A DNA stretch of 32,040 nucleotides from Acetatifactor sp. (GCA_016293615.1 JAEDDX010000027.1:1-32040); one strand, 5' to 3'; positions 7,418 to 15,025 are shown, numbered from the stretch's first letter. Program-made: numbers and translations. Notes: generated from the sequence alone by a model not told the origin.

Positions 7418-8578
7418 ATGGCAACAAAGAAAATGACCCGGAGAAAAGAAAAAGAAGAAACTTTTTTTGACTACAGCCTTCTGTTTATTGTACTGTTTTT
7501 GCTGGGATTTGGTCTGATCATGATATATTCGGCAAGCTCATACACCGCCTTTCAGGAAAACGGAGACGCCGGTCATTATATGAAAAAACAGCTGATCGCC
7601 GCTCTCATCGGACTGGGGCTTATGGGGATTGTGTCGCGTATTCCGTACCATTTCTTTGAACGGTTCTATGTGATCGGATATGTCGTGTCTGCCCTGCTGA
7701 TTCCGGTGGTTAAGACCCCTCTTGGCGTGGCATCCCACGGCGCGCGGCGCTGGATTCGAATTCCCGGACTGGGGATGAATCTGCAGCCTGCCGAGGTGGC
7801 AAAGCTTGGAATGATACTGTTTCTTGCAGTCATGGTCTGCAAATTCGGCAAAGCCATCCGCACCTGGAAGGGAATCATTCTCTTCATGGCATTTTCACTG
7901 CCCATCGCGCTTGAGATATATCTTATTACGAATAACATGAGTTCCGCCATCATTATTGTGGGTATAGCGGCGGTGATGGTTTTTGTCGCCAGCCCGGATT
8001 ACGGGAAGTTTATCCTTGTGGGTGCGCTCGGTGCGCTGGGCGTTGCACTGGTCGTCTTTCTGGCAGTGAACTCCGAAGCGGGCAGCGGGTTCCGAATGGA
8101 GAGAATCGCGGCATGGCTTGATCCGGAGAGCTATGCGCAGGGCAAGGGCTTCCAGACTCTGCAGGCCTTGTATGCGATCGGCAGCGGCGGCGTCTGGGGC
8201 AAGGGCCTCGGACAGAGCATGCAGAAGTTGAGCTTTCTTCCTGAGGCGCAGAATGATATGATTTTCTCCATCATCTGCGAGGAACTCGGCCTGTTCGGCG
8301 GAATTTGTGTGATCCTGCTGTTCATCATGCTTCTTTGGAGAATGATGGTCATTGCAAACAATGCACCCGATCTGTTCGGCGGAATGCTCGTTGTGGGTGT
8401 GATGGGACATATCGCTATTCAGGCGGTCTTAAACATTGCCGTTGTGACCAACAGCATTCCGAATACCGGTATCTCATTGCCGTTTATCAGTTACGGCGGT
8501 TCCTCGGTCATGTTTTTGCTGATCGAGATCGGTCTGGTCATGAGTGTGGCAAAGGGAATCCGGCTGAAGGATTTATAA
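7418..8578 (+). CDS. SEDS peptidoglycan glycosyltransferase (FtsW/SpoVE)
   Basis: SEDS proteins polymerise lipid II into glycan strands together with a class B PBP. The 386-residue product has about ten transmembrane helices. It has the early GLIMIYSAS stretch, the GARRWIRIPGLGMNLQPAEVAKLG signature near residue 110, a GKGLGQSMQKLSFLPEAQNDMIFS loop near residue 262, and the C-terminal GISLPFISYGGSS motif. Those place it in the FtsW/RodA/SpoVE family. Frame and context cannot separate FtsW from SpoVE. The frame opens at 7373 inside the PBP gene, but ATG 7418 has an AGGAGAG SD and is chosen. It lies 25 bp after a PBP gene, a likely functional pair. Confidence 0.93.
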   Translation: MATKKMTRRKEKEETFFDYSLLFIVLFLLGFGLIMIYSASSYTAFQENGDAGHYMKKQLIAALIGLGLMGIVSRIPYHFFERFYVIGYVVSALLIPVVKTPLGVASHGARRWIRIPGLGMNLQPAEVAKLGMILFLAVMVCKFGKAIRTWKGIILFMAFSLPIALEIYLITNNMSSAIIIVGIAAVMVFVASPDYGKFILVGALGALGVALVVFLAVNSEAGSGFRMERIAAWLDPESYAQGKGFQTLQALYAIGSGGVWGKGLGQSMQKLSFLPEAQNDMIFSIICEELGLFGGICVILLFIMLLWRMMVIANNAPDLFGGMLVVGVMGHIAIQAVLNIAVVTNSIPNTGISLPFISYGGSSVMFLLIEIGLVMSVAKGIRLKDL

Positions 8579-8603
8579 GCAGGTTTATGTACGCGGATAA
8601 GCT

Positions 8604-8640
8604 GCCTTACATACGATATAGTAATTTTCTTTTGTAAGGC
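8604..8640 (+). promoter_or_regulatory. Second hairpin hiding an SD, before murA
   Basis: GCCTTACA (8604-8611) pairs perfectly with TGTAAGGC (8633-8640); the right arm contains the AAGG SD of murA. The 21-base loop holds TATAGT (8617-8622) and CATACGATA (8610-8618). The layout resembles the hairpin at 5591-5643, but the stem is shorter and no convincing -35 was found. Confidence 0.5.
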
Positions 8641-8648
8641 GGATGGCG

Positions 8649-9908
8649 ATGGGAACGATCGAGATTCTTGGCAGAGTCCCTCTGCAGGGCAATGTTGTGA
8701 TACAGGGGTCGAAGAATGCGGCGCTGCCGATTCTGGCGGCTACAATACTGACGGAGGATACTTCCTATATCAAAAACTGTCCGAGAATCGCGGATGTCTG
8801 CGGTATGATACGGCTGTTGGAGGAAATCGGATGCCGCGTCCGGCGCAGAAGCGACGGCATTGAGACGGATTCCTCCGGGGTTGGGAAAAAGGTGATCCGC
8901 CTGGACTCTGAGGCCGTCACGGGGATGCGGTCCTCGCTGTGTCTGCTCGGCGCATTGATCGGAAAATGCCGGGAGGTCGTCATGGAGTATCCGGGCGGCT
9001 GCGTCATTGGGGCAAGACCGATCGACATGCATATCCGCGCCCTGGAACAGATGGGGGTTTCTTTTGTTTTGGAGAACGGATGTCTGCGGGCGAGTACGGA
9101 TGATCTGCACGGGGCGCAGATCAGTCTGCCGAAGGTCAGTGTGGGTGCCACGGAGAATGTGATCCTGGCCGCGGTTGCGGCAGAGGGAGAAACTTTGATC
9201 CGGGGTGCCGCAAGGGAGCCGGAGGTGGTTGCGCTTTGTCGGTTCCTTTCTGCCTGCGGAGCCCGGATCGGGGGAATCGGCACGGACTGTCTGACTGTCT
9301 GCGGCGGGAAAAAGCTGTACGGAAGAGAGTATACGATCCCTGCCGACCGCATTGTGGCAGGAACCTATCTGTTTGCCTGCATTGGTACGGGGGGAACTGT
9401 CTTTCTCGAAAAAGCGCCCTGCAGGGAGATGGAGGCTGTCATTGAGACGGCGGTTTATATGGGCGGCAAAATCTGGACATCCGAGTCCGGCATGTATGTG
9501 CAGGGACCGGTGAGACCGTTTTCCGTGCCATTGATCCGCACGGCGCCTTATCCCGGATTCCCGACCGATCTGCAGTCTGCGGCGCTGGCGGCGGAGACTC
9601 TGGGTGATGGGGAGACGGTGATCGAGGAGACGATATTTGAGAATCGGTTCAGGATCGTCGGGGAACTGCAGAAAATGGGCGCCTGTATCGTGCAGGAGAG
9701 CGACCGGTGCGTGCGTGTAACGGGAGTACCTTACCTTATGGGCTGTCCCGTGACGGCGGCGGAGCTTCGGGGCGGAGCGGCGCTGGTGACGGCAGGTCTC
9801 ATGGCCAGAGGAAAGACGAAGGTATCGGGCTGTTCCTATATTGAGCGCGGATATGAAAATATCTGCAGAGATTTTAGAGATTTGGGAGCGAGAGTAGTCA
9901 GTGAATAG
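8649..9908 (+). CDS. murA: UDP-N-acetylglucosamine 1-carboxyvinyltransferase
   Basis: MurA transfers enolpyruvate from phosphoenolpyruvate to UDP-GlcNAc, the first committed step of peptidoglycan precursor synthesis in the cytoplasm. With the ATG at 8649 the product has 419 residues. Lys22-Asn23 then fall where they do in the well-studied enzymes, which is why I prefer this over the ATG at 8643, four bases after the SD. The catalytic-loop Cys (about 118, PGGCVIGARP), the ATENVILAAV stretch and the PGFPTDLQSA motif are present. Clostridia often carry two murA genes; whether this is the main or accessory copy cannot be told. The gene overlaps ftsQ by 8 bp. Confidence 0.94.
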   Translation: MGTIEILGRVPLQGNVVIQGSKNAALPILAATILTEDTSYIKNCPRIADVCGMIRLLEEIGCRVRRRSDGIETDSSGVGKKVIRLDSEAVTGMRSSLCLLGALIGKCREVVMEYPGGCVIGARPIDMHIRALEQMGVSFVLENGCLRASTDDLHGAQISLPKVSVGATENVILAAVAAEGETLIRGAAREPEVVALCRFLSACGARIGGIGTDCLTVCGGKKLYGREYTIPADRIVAGTYLFACIGTGGTVFLEKAPCREMEAVIETAVYMGGKIWTSESGMYVQGPVRPFSVPLIRTAPYPGFPTDLQSAALAAETLGDGETVIEETIFENRFRIVGELQKMGACIVQESDRCVRVTGVPYLMGCPVTAAELRGGAALVTAGLMARGKTKVSGCSYIERGYENICRDFRDLGARVVSE

Positions 9909-10626
9909 AAGGCGAAGGATAGTAAGGACAATGATCGTCCTGGCAGTTTTGGCGGTTCTTGTCGTCGGACTGGGCGTTTATGTGAAGACCACATACACTG
10001 TTCAGACGGTGTATGTGGAAGGAAATATGCACTATACGGTGGATGAGATCAAAGAGATCGTCATGGGAGGACCCTTTGGGGACAATTCTCTGTTCCTGTC
10101 CTTAAAATACCGGAATAAGGGAATCAGCGATGTGCCCTTCGTGGATGTCATTGATGTAGAGGTGTTAAGCGCCGATACCATCAAGATTCATGTCATCGAG
10201 AAAATGCTCACAGGCTACATCAGCATGCTGGACACCTATCTGTACTTTGATAAGGACGGGTATGTGGTGGAGAGCTCAGCGGTGAAAACAGCGGGCGTTC
10301 CGCAGATTGCGGGTCTTGAGTTTGACCATGTGGTGGTGGGCAGACAGCTTCCGGTTGAGGATGAGGAGATCTTTCACTCCATCCTGAATATTACGAAGCT
10401 TCTGAACAAATATCAGCTGAATTCGGACAAGATTTACTTTGCTTCCGACGGCGGGGTGACCATCTGGTTTCAGGACATAAAGGTAACGCTCGGAAACGAC
10501 ATGTTCACGCTGGAGGACAAAATCATGCGCCTTCCGGAGTTTCTGGAGAGCCTTGCGGGCAAGAGCGGAGTGCTGCAGATGACGGTCTACGACGAGCGGG
10601 GTACTTACACATTTCAGCCCGAATAA
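9901..10626 (+). CDS. Cell division protein FtsQ/DivIB
   Basis: A bitopic septum protein of 241 residues: a short basic N-terminus (RRRR), one transmembrane helix (about 9-27), then an extracellular POTRA domain starting at TVQTVYVEGNMHYTVDEI, followed by the FtsQ/DivIB beta domain (KIHVIEKMLTGYI). Family proteins bind FtsL and DivIC and hold the divisome together. The GTG start at 9901 overlaps the murA stop, which suggests translational coupling. The order murA-ftsQ-ftsZ is common in Firmicutes. The C-terminal tail is short. It is the last gene before the separate ftsZ promoter. Confidence 0.88.
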   Translation: MNRRRRIVRTMIVLAVLAVLVVGLGVYVKTTYTVQTVYVEGNMHYTVDEIKEIVMGGPFGDNSLFLSLKYRNKGISDVPFVDVIDVEVLSADTIKIHVIEKMLTGYISMLDTYLYFDKDGYVVESSAVKTAGVPQIAGLEFDHVVVGRQLPVEDEEIFHSILNITKLLNKYQLNSDKIYFASDGGVTIWFQDIKVTLGNDMFTLEDKIMRLPEFLESLAGKSGVLQMTVYDERGTYTFQPE

Positions 10627-10688
10627 ACCGTCCGGATACGCGGGGGCAGGCACGCTTGTAAACTTTTTGCAACTTTTTCAGAAAATAG

Positions 10689-10717
10689 TTGCGAAATTCA
10701 AGAAATGAATATATGAT
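10689..10717 (+). promoter_or_regulatory. Sigma-A promoter of ftsZ
   Basis: TTGCGA (10689-10694), 17-bp spacer, TATGAT (10712-10717). It lies in the 134-bp gap between ftsQ and ftsZ, so ftsZ can be transcribed independently of the cluster. Confidence 0.72.
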
Positions 10718-10760
10718 AGAACTATATGGAATTTATTAGAGGAAAAAGGAGGACATACCC

Positions 10761-11939
10761 TTGCTTGAGATTAGAACGAATGATGCTGAATCAGCTGCAA
10801 AGATCATCGTCGTAGGCGTTGGCGGAGCAGGTAATAATGCTGTAAATAGAATGGTAGATGAACAGATTGACGGAGTAGACTTTATCGGAGTGAATACCGA
10901 TAAGCAGGCATTGCAGCTCTGCAAAGCTCCCAAGCTTCTCCAGATCGGTGAGAAGCTTACGAAGGGACTGGGCGCAGGCGCAAGACCCGAAGTAGGTGAG
11001 AAGGCTGCGGAGGAGAGCAGTGAAGAACTCGCTGCTGCCATCAAGGGTGCCGACATGGTATTTGTCACCTGCGGTATGGGCGGCGGAACCGGTACCGGTG
11101 CAGCTCCCGTAGTTGCAAGACTCGCAAAGGAAATGGGAATCCTTACCGTCGGCGTTGTGACCAAGCCGTTCCGTTTTGAGGCAAAGGCCCGCATGCAGAA
11201 CGCTTTGATCGGTATTGAGAATATTAAGGAGAATGTAGATACACTGATCGTAATTCCCAACGATAAGCTCCTGGAAATTGTGGACAGGCGTACCACTATG
11301 CCCGAAGCACTGAAGAAGGCAGACGAGGTACTTCAGCAGGCAGTGCAGGGAATCACTGATCTGATCAATGTTCCCGCTGTCATTAACCTTGACTTCGCAG
11401 ATGTACAGACTGTTATGAAGGACAAGGGTATTGCACATATCGGTATCGGAGAAGGAAAGGGCGATGACAAGGCTCTGGATGCTGTCAAGATGGCAGTGGA
11501 GAGTCCCCTTCTGGAGACCACCATCACCGGTGCCACCCATGTTATCATCAATGTTTCCGGTGATATCACCCTTGCAGATGCAAGTGATGCTGCAGGATAC
11601 GTACAGAATCTTGCCGGTGATGAGGTAAACATCATCTTCGGTGCAATGTATGATGCTTCCAAGTCTGACAGCTGTACCGTGACAGTCATTGCAACCGGTA
11701 TCATTGACACCAACAATCAGCCTCCTGTACAGCCGGTTGTGAAGCCCGCTGCCAAGACACAGACCGGCGCTTACAGACAGCCCGGACTGATCACTCCTAC
11801 CCTGAAGCCGGTGGCTCCCGCTCCCGGTGTACAGCCCATCGGACAGCCTGCTCCCAGACCGATTCAGAAGCCTGTGGACATCAGAAGCTCCGTGGAGGAG
11901 AAATCCTTGAAGATTCCTGATTTCCTTCAGAGAAAATAA
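10761..11939 (+). CDS. ftsZ: Cell division protein FtsZ
   Basis: The tubulin-like GTPase that forms the cytokinetic ring. The 392-residue product shows the N-terminal nucleotide-binding stretch VGVGGAGNNAVNRM (about 17-30), the tubulin signature GGGTGTGAAPVVA (about 106-118), the T7 catalytic-loop region (INLDFADVQTVM, about 208-219), a Pro-rich linker (about 318-372) and the conserved C-terminal peptide LKIPDFLQRK that binds FtsA/SepF-type partners. The start is TTG 10761, eight bases after a perfect AAAGGAGG SD. ftsA is not adjacent. Codon use is biased toward abundant-tRNA codons, as for a highly expressed gene. Confidence 0.99.
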   Translation: MLEIRTNDAESAAKIIVVGVGGAGNNAVNRMVDEQIDGVDFIGVNTDKQALQLCKAPKLLQIGEKLTKGLGAGARPEVGEKAAEESSEELAAAIKGADMVFVTCGMGGGTGTGAAPVVARLAKEMGILTVGVVTKPFRFEAKARMQNALIGIENIKENVDTLIVIPNDKLLEIVDRRTTMPEALKKADEVLQQAVQGITDLINVPAVINLDFADVQTVMKDKGIAHIGIGEGKGDDKALDAVKMAVESPLLETTITGATHVIINVSGDITLADASDAAGYVQNLAGDEVNIIFGAMYDASKSDSCTVTVIATGIIDTNNQPPVQPVVKPAAKTQTGAYRQPGLITPTLKPVAPAPGVQPIGQPAPRPIQKPVDIRSSVEEKSLKIPDFLQRK

Positions 11940-11958
11940 TACAATATTGACAAGCCGC

Positions 11959-11989
11959 GCCGCGCAGAGTGATTCTGCGCGGCCTTTTT
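11959..11989 (+). terminator. Intrinsic terminator of ftsZ
   Basis: GCCGCGCAGA (11959-11968) pairs with TCTGCGCGGC (11974-11983) over 10 bp, with a GTGAT loop and five T after it. Confidence 0.93.
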
Positions 11990-12001
11990 GTAGTGAGGAA
12001 G

Positions 12002-12108
12002 GAAAACAAGCGGCTGCGAAGCAGACATTTGTTTTCACCCGAACGTACATGAGCAGACGCAGGAGCCACGAAGTGACGGCGCAGCGAAGCGGCGGGCGTA
12101 TGCGAATG
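12002..12108 (+). repeat. Structured repeat, domains A+B (copy 2)
   Basis: Domain A: GAAAACAA 12002-12009 with TTGTTTTC 12029-12036, inner CTGC-GAA-GCAG hairpin. Domain B: CAT 12048-12050 with ATG 12106-12108, tandem G-A mismatch (12051-12052 with 12104-12105), GCAGACGC 12053-12060 with GCGTATGC 12096-12103 (one mismatch), and two GAA-triloop hairpins at about 12065-12077 and 12080-12093. It is the upstream member of a tandem pair lying between the ftsZ terminator and the spoIIGA promoter. Confidence 0.8.
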
Positions 12109-12122
12109 AATCCCCAAGGAAG

Positions 12123-12240
12123 GAAAACAAGCGCAGGGCGAAGGCAGGCTTCGCCCGGAAGCAGACATTTGTTTTCACCCGAACGTACATGAGCAGACGC
12201 AGGAGTCACGAAGTGACGACGCAGCGAAGCGGCGGGCGTC
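12123..12240 (+). repeat. Structured repeat, domains A+B (copy 3)
   Basis: The domain A outer stem is again GAAAACAA 12123-12130 with TTGTTTTC 12169-12176, but the inner hairpin differs completely: GGGCGAAG with CTTCGCCC (about 12136-12156). Domain B has GTCAC-GAA-GTGAC (12205-12217), where copy 2 has a C-A mismatch. Its outer stem closes with AGACGC/GCGTCT, and the right end is cut off 7 bp before the Spo0A box. Variation is thus confined to stems and loops. Confidence 0.8.
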
Positions 12241-12246
12241 TTTGAC

Positions 12247-12312
12247 TGTCGAAAAAAAGTGGCGGGCACTCCCTCTCATTTGACAAAATCCTGCGAGGGC
12301 ACATTCTATAAT
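12247..12312 (+). promoter_or_regulatory. Spo0A-type promoter of spoIIGA-sigE
   Basis: A perfect 0A box, TGTCGAA, sits at 12247-12253. A near-match, TGACAAA (12281-12287), overlaps a consensus -35 TTGACA (12280-12285). The -10 TATAAT (12307-12312) is 21 bp away instead of 17. The Bacillus spoIIG promoter is known for the same design: good -35 and -10 boxes with an abnormally long (22 bp) spacer, activated by Spo0A bound over the -35. Predicted start is near 12319. Confidence 0.8.
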
Positions 12313-12333
12313 CAAATGGAAGGGGAGAGGCAG

Positions 12334-13338
12334 ATGCGGTATGAACTATATGCAGACAGCTTGCTGTTTCTGAATTTCGTGATGAACTATTATATCCTCC
12401 TGACGGTTGACAGACTGACCTTTCGCACTGCCACGCGAAAGAGACTGCTTGCCGGAGCCGGAGTGGGGAGTGTCGTCTTTCTGCTTCCTTTTCTGATGCC
12501 GGGAATGGTTGTGATCAGACTGGTACTGGGCATCCTCACGGGCGTGTGCGGGATGCTTCTGTGTACCTTTCGGGTGAAGGACCGGCAGGGCTTTTGCCTT
12601 TTGCTGTCCAGAACCCTTTCTGTATCCTTCGCGTTGGGAGGATGCCTTCTTTTTTTGTGGAGGGGAATCCCGGATATCGGCAGGTATCTGCCGGGAATCA
12701 CAGGCGTTCTGCTGGCCGGAGGGGTCGTGACGCTTCTCGCAAAGGGACAGTATACCGGCGCCAAAGAAAAAGAGCAGATTTGTTTTGTGACACTAAAGCG
12801 AGAGAACAGGGAGCTGCGTGTGCCTGCCCTGATCGATACGGGGAACAGTCTGACGGAGCCGTTGAGCGGAAAACCGGTCTGTATTCTGGACAGAGAGTTG
12901 TTTGAATCGGTATGGCAGAGGAACGAAAACGGATTTCGGGTGATTCCTTATCACTCGATCGGCAAAAGAGGAGGAATTCTGGAAGGGTATCTTTTCCCGG
13001 AGGTGATTCTTGAGCTGCAGGGGATCGAAAAAGTGTGCGCGGATGTGTGCGTTGCCATCAGCCCGGAACCGGTCGGAGGAGCGCAGCAGGACAGCGACAA
13101 CAGGGTAAAAATGATTTTGCACCCGCAGCTGTCTATGGGCAGGGCGGGTAAGTCTCATAGAGGATGGAGGAAAAAAGGGTATGATATTAAAGGTTGCAAT
13201 TCCGGGGAGAATGCAGATCCGTCTCTTTCGCAGGGAGAGACATCTGCTCAAACAAAAGGGCGAAATCCATTACATAGGCGGCGCAGAGATCCTGCCGCCG
13301 CCGTTAGAAGGAGAGCAGGAGACCATGGTCATCAATGA
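12334..13338 (+). CDS. spoIIGA: Sigma-E processing peptidase SpoIIGA (frame runs into sigE)
   Basis: SpoIIGA is the membrane aspartic protease that removes the pro-peptide of sigma-E in the mother cell after a signal from the forespore. The N-terminal half has about five transmembrane segments (residues 1-135). The cytoplasmic half carries ALIDTGNSL with catalytic Asp about 168. A typical C-terminal motif, MILHPQL, lies near residue 260. The frame has no stop there and continues 158 bp into sigE, with an Arg-rich tail that is clearly a shadow of sigE. A -1 shift after the motif would end at TAA 13149-13151, just before sigE. The real end may therefore be near 13151 (frameshift or sequence error). 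The start is ATG 12334, after GGGGAG. Confidence 0.88.
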   Translation: MRYELYADSLLFLNFVMNYYILLTVDRLTFRTATRKRLLAGAGVGSVVFLLPFLMPGMVVIRLVLGILTGVCGMLLCTFRVKDRQGFCLLLSRTLSVSFALGGCLLFLWRGIPDIGRYLPGITGVLLAGGVVTLLAKGQYTGAKEKEQICFVTLKRENRELRVPALIDTGNSLTEPLSGKPVCILDRELFESVWQRNENGFRVIPYHSIGKRGGILEGYLFPEVILELQGIEKVCADVCVAISPEPVGGAQQDSDNRVKMILHPQLSMGRAGKSHRGWRKKGYDIKGCNSGENADPSLSQGETSAQTKGRNPLHRRRRDPAAAVRRRAGDHGHQ

Positions 13339-13918
13339 CCTTGGGACGGAGGATGATGCCGAGGCAAAGGCGGTTTTGATCGAGCACAATCTGAGACTGG
13401 TGGTCTATATTGCGAAAAAGTTTGACAATACCGGCGTCGGGGTTGAGGATCTGATTTCCATAGGGACAATAGGACTGATCAAGTCGATCAACACCTTCAA
13501 GCCGGACAAAAACATCAAGCTGGCAACCTATGCCTCCCGGTGCATCGAAAACGAGATACTGATGTATCTTCGCAGAAACAGCCGCGTGCGCCAGGAGGTC
13601 TCGCTGGATGAACCCCTGAATGTGGATTGGGACGGAAATGAACTTCTGCTGTCCGATATTCTGGGAACGGAGGAGGATGTCATCTACAGGGATCTGGAGA
13701 ATGAAGCGGAGCGGAAGGTTCTGCTTTGCGCGATAGAGAAGCTCTCGGAGAGAGAGAGGACGATCATCAATCTCCGCTTCGGGCTGGACGACCCGAGCGG
13801 AAGAGAGATGACACAGAAGGAGGTCGCCGCCCTCCTTGGTATCTCACAGTCCTATATCTCCAGACTGGAGAAGAAAATCATGCACCAGCTGAAAAAAGAG
13901 ATGAGCAATCACATTTAG
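13181..13918 (+). CDS. sigE: RNA polymerase sigma-E precursor
   Basis: This is the early mother-cell sigma factor of sporulation, made as an inactive precursor. The 245-residue product has a basic, amphipathic pro-sequence (about residues 1-30) followed by IHYIGGAEILPPP, equivalent to the processing region of Bacillus pro-sigma-E. Next come region 2 (NLRLVVYIAKKF, EDLISIGTIGLIKSINTF, LATYASRCIENEILMYLRR), the linker with DEPLNVDWDGNELLLSD, and region 4 with GISQSYISRLEKK. Start ATG 13181 gives a pro-sequence of about the known length. Sigma-G does not follow directly, unlike in Bacillus. Confidence 0.97.
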   Translation: MILKVAIPGRMQIRLFRRERHLLKQKGEIHYIGGAEILPPPLEGEQETMVINDLGTEDDAEAKAVLIEHNLRLVVYIAKKFDNTGVGVEDLISIGTIGLIKSINTFKPDKNIKLATYASRCIENEILMYLRRNSRVRQEVSLDEPLNVDWDGNELLLSDILGTEEDVIYRDLENEAERKVLLCAIEKLSERERTIINLRFGLDDPSGREMTQKEVAALLGISQSYISRLEKKIMHQLKKEMSNHI

Positions 13919-13921
13919 TCT

Positions 13922-13950
13922 TTGCAATACCGGAGGGGATGAGCTATACT
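13922..13950 (+). promoter_or_regulatory. Sigma-A promoter of the small unknown gene
   Basis: TTGCAA (13922-13927), 17-bp spacer, TATACT (13945-13950), starting four bases after the sigE stop. It marks the start of a separate transcription unit and supports the ATG at 13975. Confidence 0.7.
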
Positions 13951-13974
13951 GTTAGGGAAGAGAGGTTGGCTGAG

Positions 13975-14280
13975 ATGATAAAGCGCGAAGATATTTTATC
14001 CATGGAATATTTGAAGAAGACGGAATATACCGCCTGCCATCAGGGGATGCGTTACCGGCTGGAGAAGCTTGAGGACGCGGAGGGCAAAAAGACGCTTCGC
14101 TGTACCGTTTGGCCGGAACCCTTCAATTTCTTCACAACGCCCGCGGATGAGAAGCAGAGTGCGGAGTTTACCTTCGATGAGGACGGCGTAACGGACGCCA
14201 TAGCCTGGATGAACGACAGACTGTTTGAGGACAGGGATCGCTGGGAGCACGCTTCGAGAAACTGGGATAGTTACCAATAG
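13975..14280 (+). CDS. Small conserved-looking protein of unknown function
   Basis: A soluble, charged 101-residue protein with no signal peptide or membrane segment. It is rich in Glu, Lys and aromatic residues (MRYRLEKLED, VWPEPFNFF, AIAWMNDRLFEDRDRWEHA). The frame extends upstream to 13726 over sigE, but that portion is a sigE shadow. ATG 13975 follows the promoter at 13922-13950. I do not recognise a catalytic motif. Similar short proteins exist as hypothetical entries in Lachnospiraceae, by my recollection only. It is 17 bp upstream of the VanZ-like gene and probably co-transcribed with it. Confidence 0.75.
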   Translation: MIKREDILSMEYLKKTEYTACHQGMRYRLEKLEDAEGKKTLRCTVWPEPFNFFTTPADEKQSAEFTFDEDGVTDAIAWMNDRLFEDRDRWEHASRNWDSYQ

Positions 14281-14297
14281 AGGAGTTCTTACGATAT

Positions 14298-14834
14298 ATG
14301 TTTCAATATTTTTATAGAGATATCGCATCCATGATGCGATTCGCCCCTTTGGGGCTGGCAATCGGAATTCCGCTTGCCATGATTTTAACACCCATAATCA
14401 ATAAAAAGCGTGAAAAAAGAGAAGAAAAGCGCCTTTTTCTTCCCTTTTTCTTTCTGTGGTGCATCTGTGTCGCGGTTATACTGGCCATCACATTGCTCTC
14501 CAGGGAGAGCGGCAGTAGTAATTCGACCATGGATCTGAAACTGTTCTCCACATTCGGTATCAACAGGAGAAACGATGCCTATATCGCGGAAAACATAGTC
14601 CTGTTCATTCCGTACGGCCTGCTTTCCGCCTGCAATTTTAAGCAGTGCCGAAACCTGGTAAAAAGCATCCTGATCGGATTTGCAGGCAGTCTGTTTATTG
14701 AGTCGATGCAGCTGATCACGGGCAGAGGCATTTTTCAGATCGACGATATCATGACGAACACCGTCGGCATGCTGGCCGGATGCATCCTCTACCATATCTG
14801 CAACTGTTTCCGCCGTAAGAAAGACCCGAAGTAG
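14298..14834 (+). CDS. VanZ-like family membrane protein
   Basis: A 178-residue integral membrane protein with about four transmembrane helices. It has the VanZ-like core: AENIVLFIPYGLL (about 98-110), FIESMQLITGRGIFQIDDIMTNTVG (about 133-157), and a basic C-terminus. The VanZ family is named after the low-level teicoplanin resistance gene vanZ, but most chromosomal members have no proven role. There is no van cluster here, so resistance should not be inferred. The start is ATG 14298, 11 bases after AGGAG. Its last codons form part of the terminator that follows. Confidence 0.85.
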   Translation: MFQYFYRDIASMMRFAPLGLAIGIPLAMILTPIINKKREKREEKRLFLPFFFLWCICVAVILAITLLSRESGSSNSTMDLKLFSTFGINRRNDAYIAENIVLFIPYGLLSACNFKQCRNLVKSILIGFAGSLFIESMQLITGRGIFQIDDIMTNTVGMLAGCILYHICNCFRRKKDPK

Positions 14835-14856
14835 CATGGTGCTTCGAGTCTTTTTT
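14822..14856 (+). terminator. Terminator overlapping the vanZ-like gene end
   Basis: AGACCCGAAG (14822-14831) pairs with CTTCGAGTCT (14842-14851), with one C-A mismatch, and is followed by a run of T. The left arm and stop codon lie in the coding region. Confidence 0.82.
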
Positions 14857-14911
14857 CGTTGCGTGAAAAGGCACTTTGCAGAAAAAATTATTTGACATTT
14901 TCGATATTCCG

Positions 14912-14940
14912 TTGCAATTGTGGAAAAGTTTTGATAAAAT
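14912..14940 (+). promoter_or_regulatory. Sigma-A promoter of the REC-EAL gene
   Basis: TTGCAA (14912-14917), 17-bp spacer, TAAAAT (14935-14940), with an extended TG one base upstream of the -10 box. It supports the start at 15026 and rejects the earlier in-frame ATG at 14876. Confidence 0.7.
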
Positions 14941-15025
14941 ATGGTATATACGAGAATTTGGCGGTTTGCATTTTGGGGTTGTCAGAGAATTGTTTTACAT
15001 CCATAGAGCGATGGGAGAATGCAAT

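Noticed and set aside
11947..12192. 81-residue open frame over the ftsZ terminator and repeats
   Set aside because: It starts inside the terminator and follows repeat sequence; the same kind of Arg/Ser/Ala-rich peptide appears wherever the repeat occurs.
10791..12269. 492-residue minus-strand open frame over ftsZ and the repeats
   Set aside because: It crosses ftsZ, its terminator and the repeats, and shows no coherent domain.
14298..14834. Teicoplanin resistance gene
   Set aside because: Only the VanZ-like domain is present; no vanA/vanH/vanX genes are nearby, and most chromosomal members have no resistance role.
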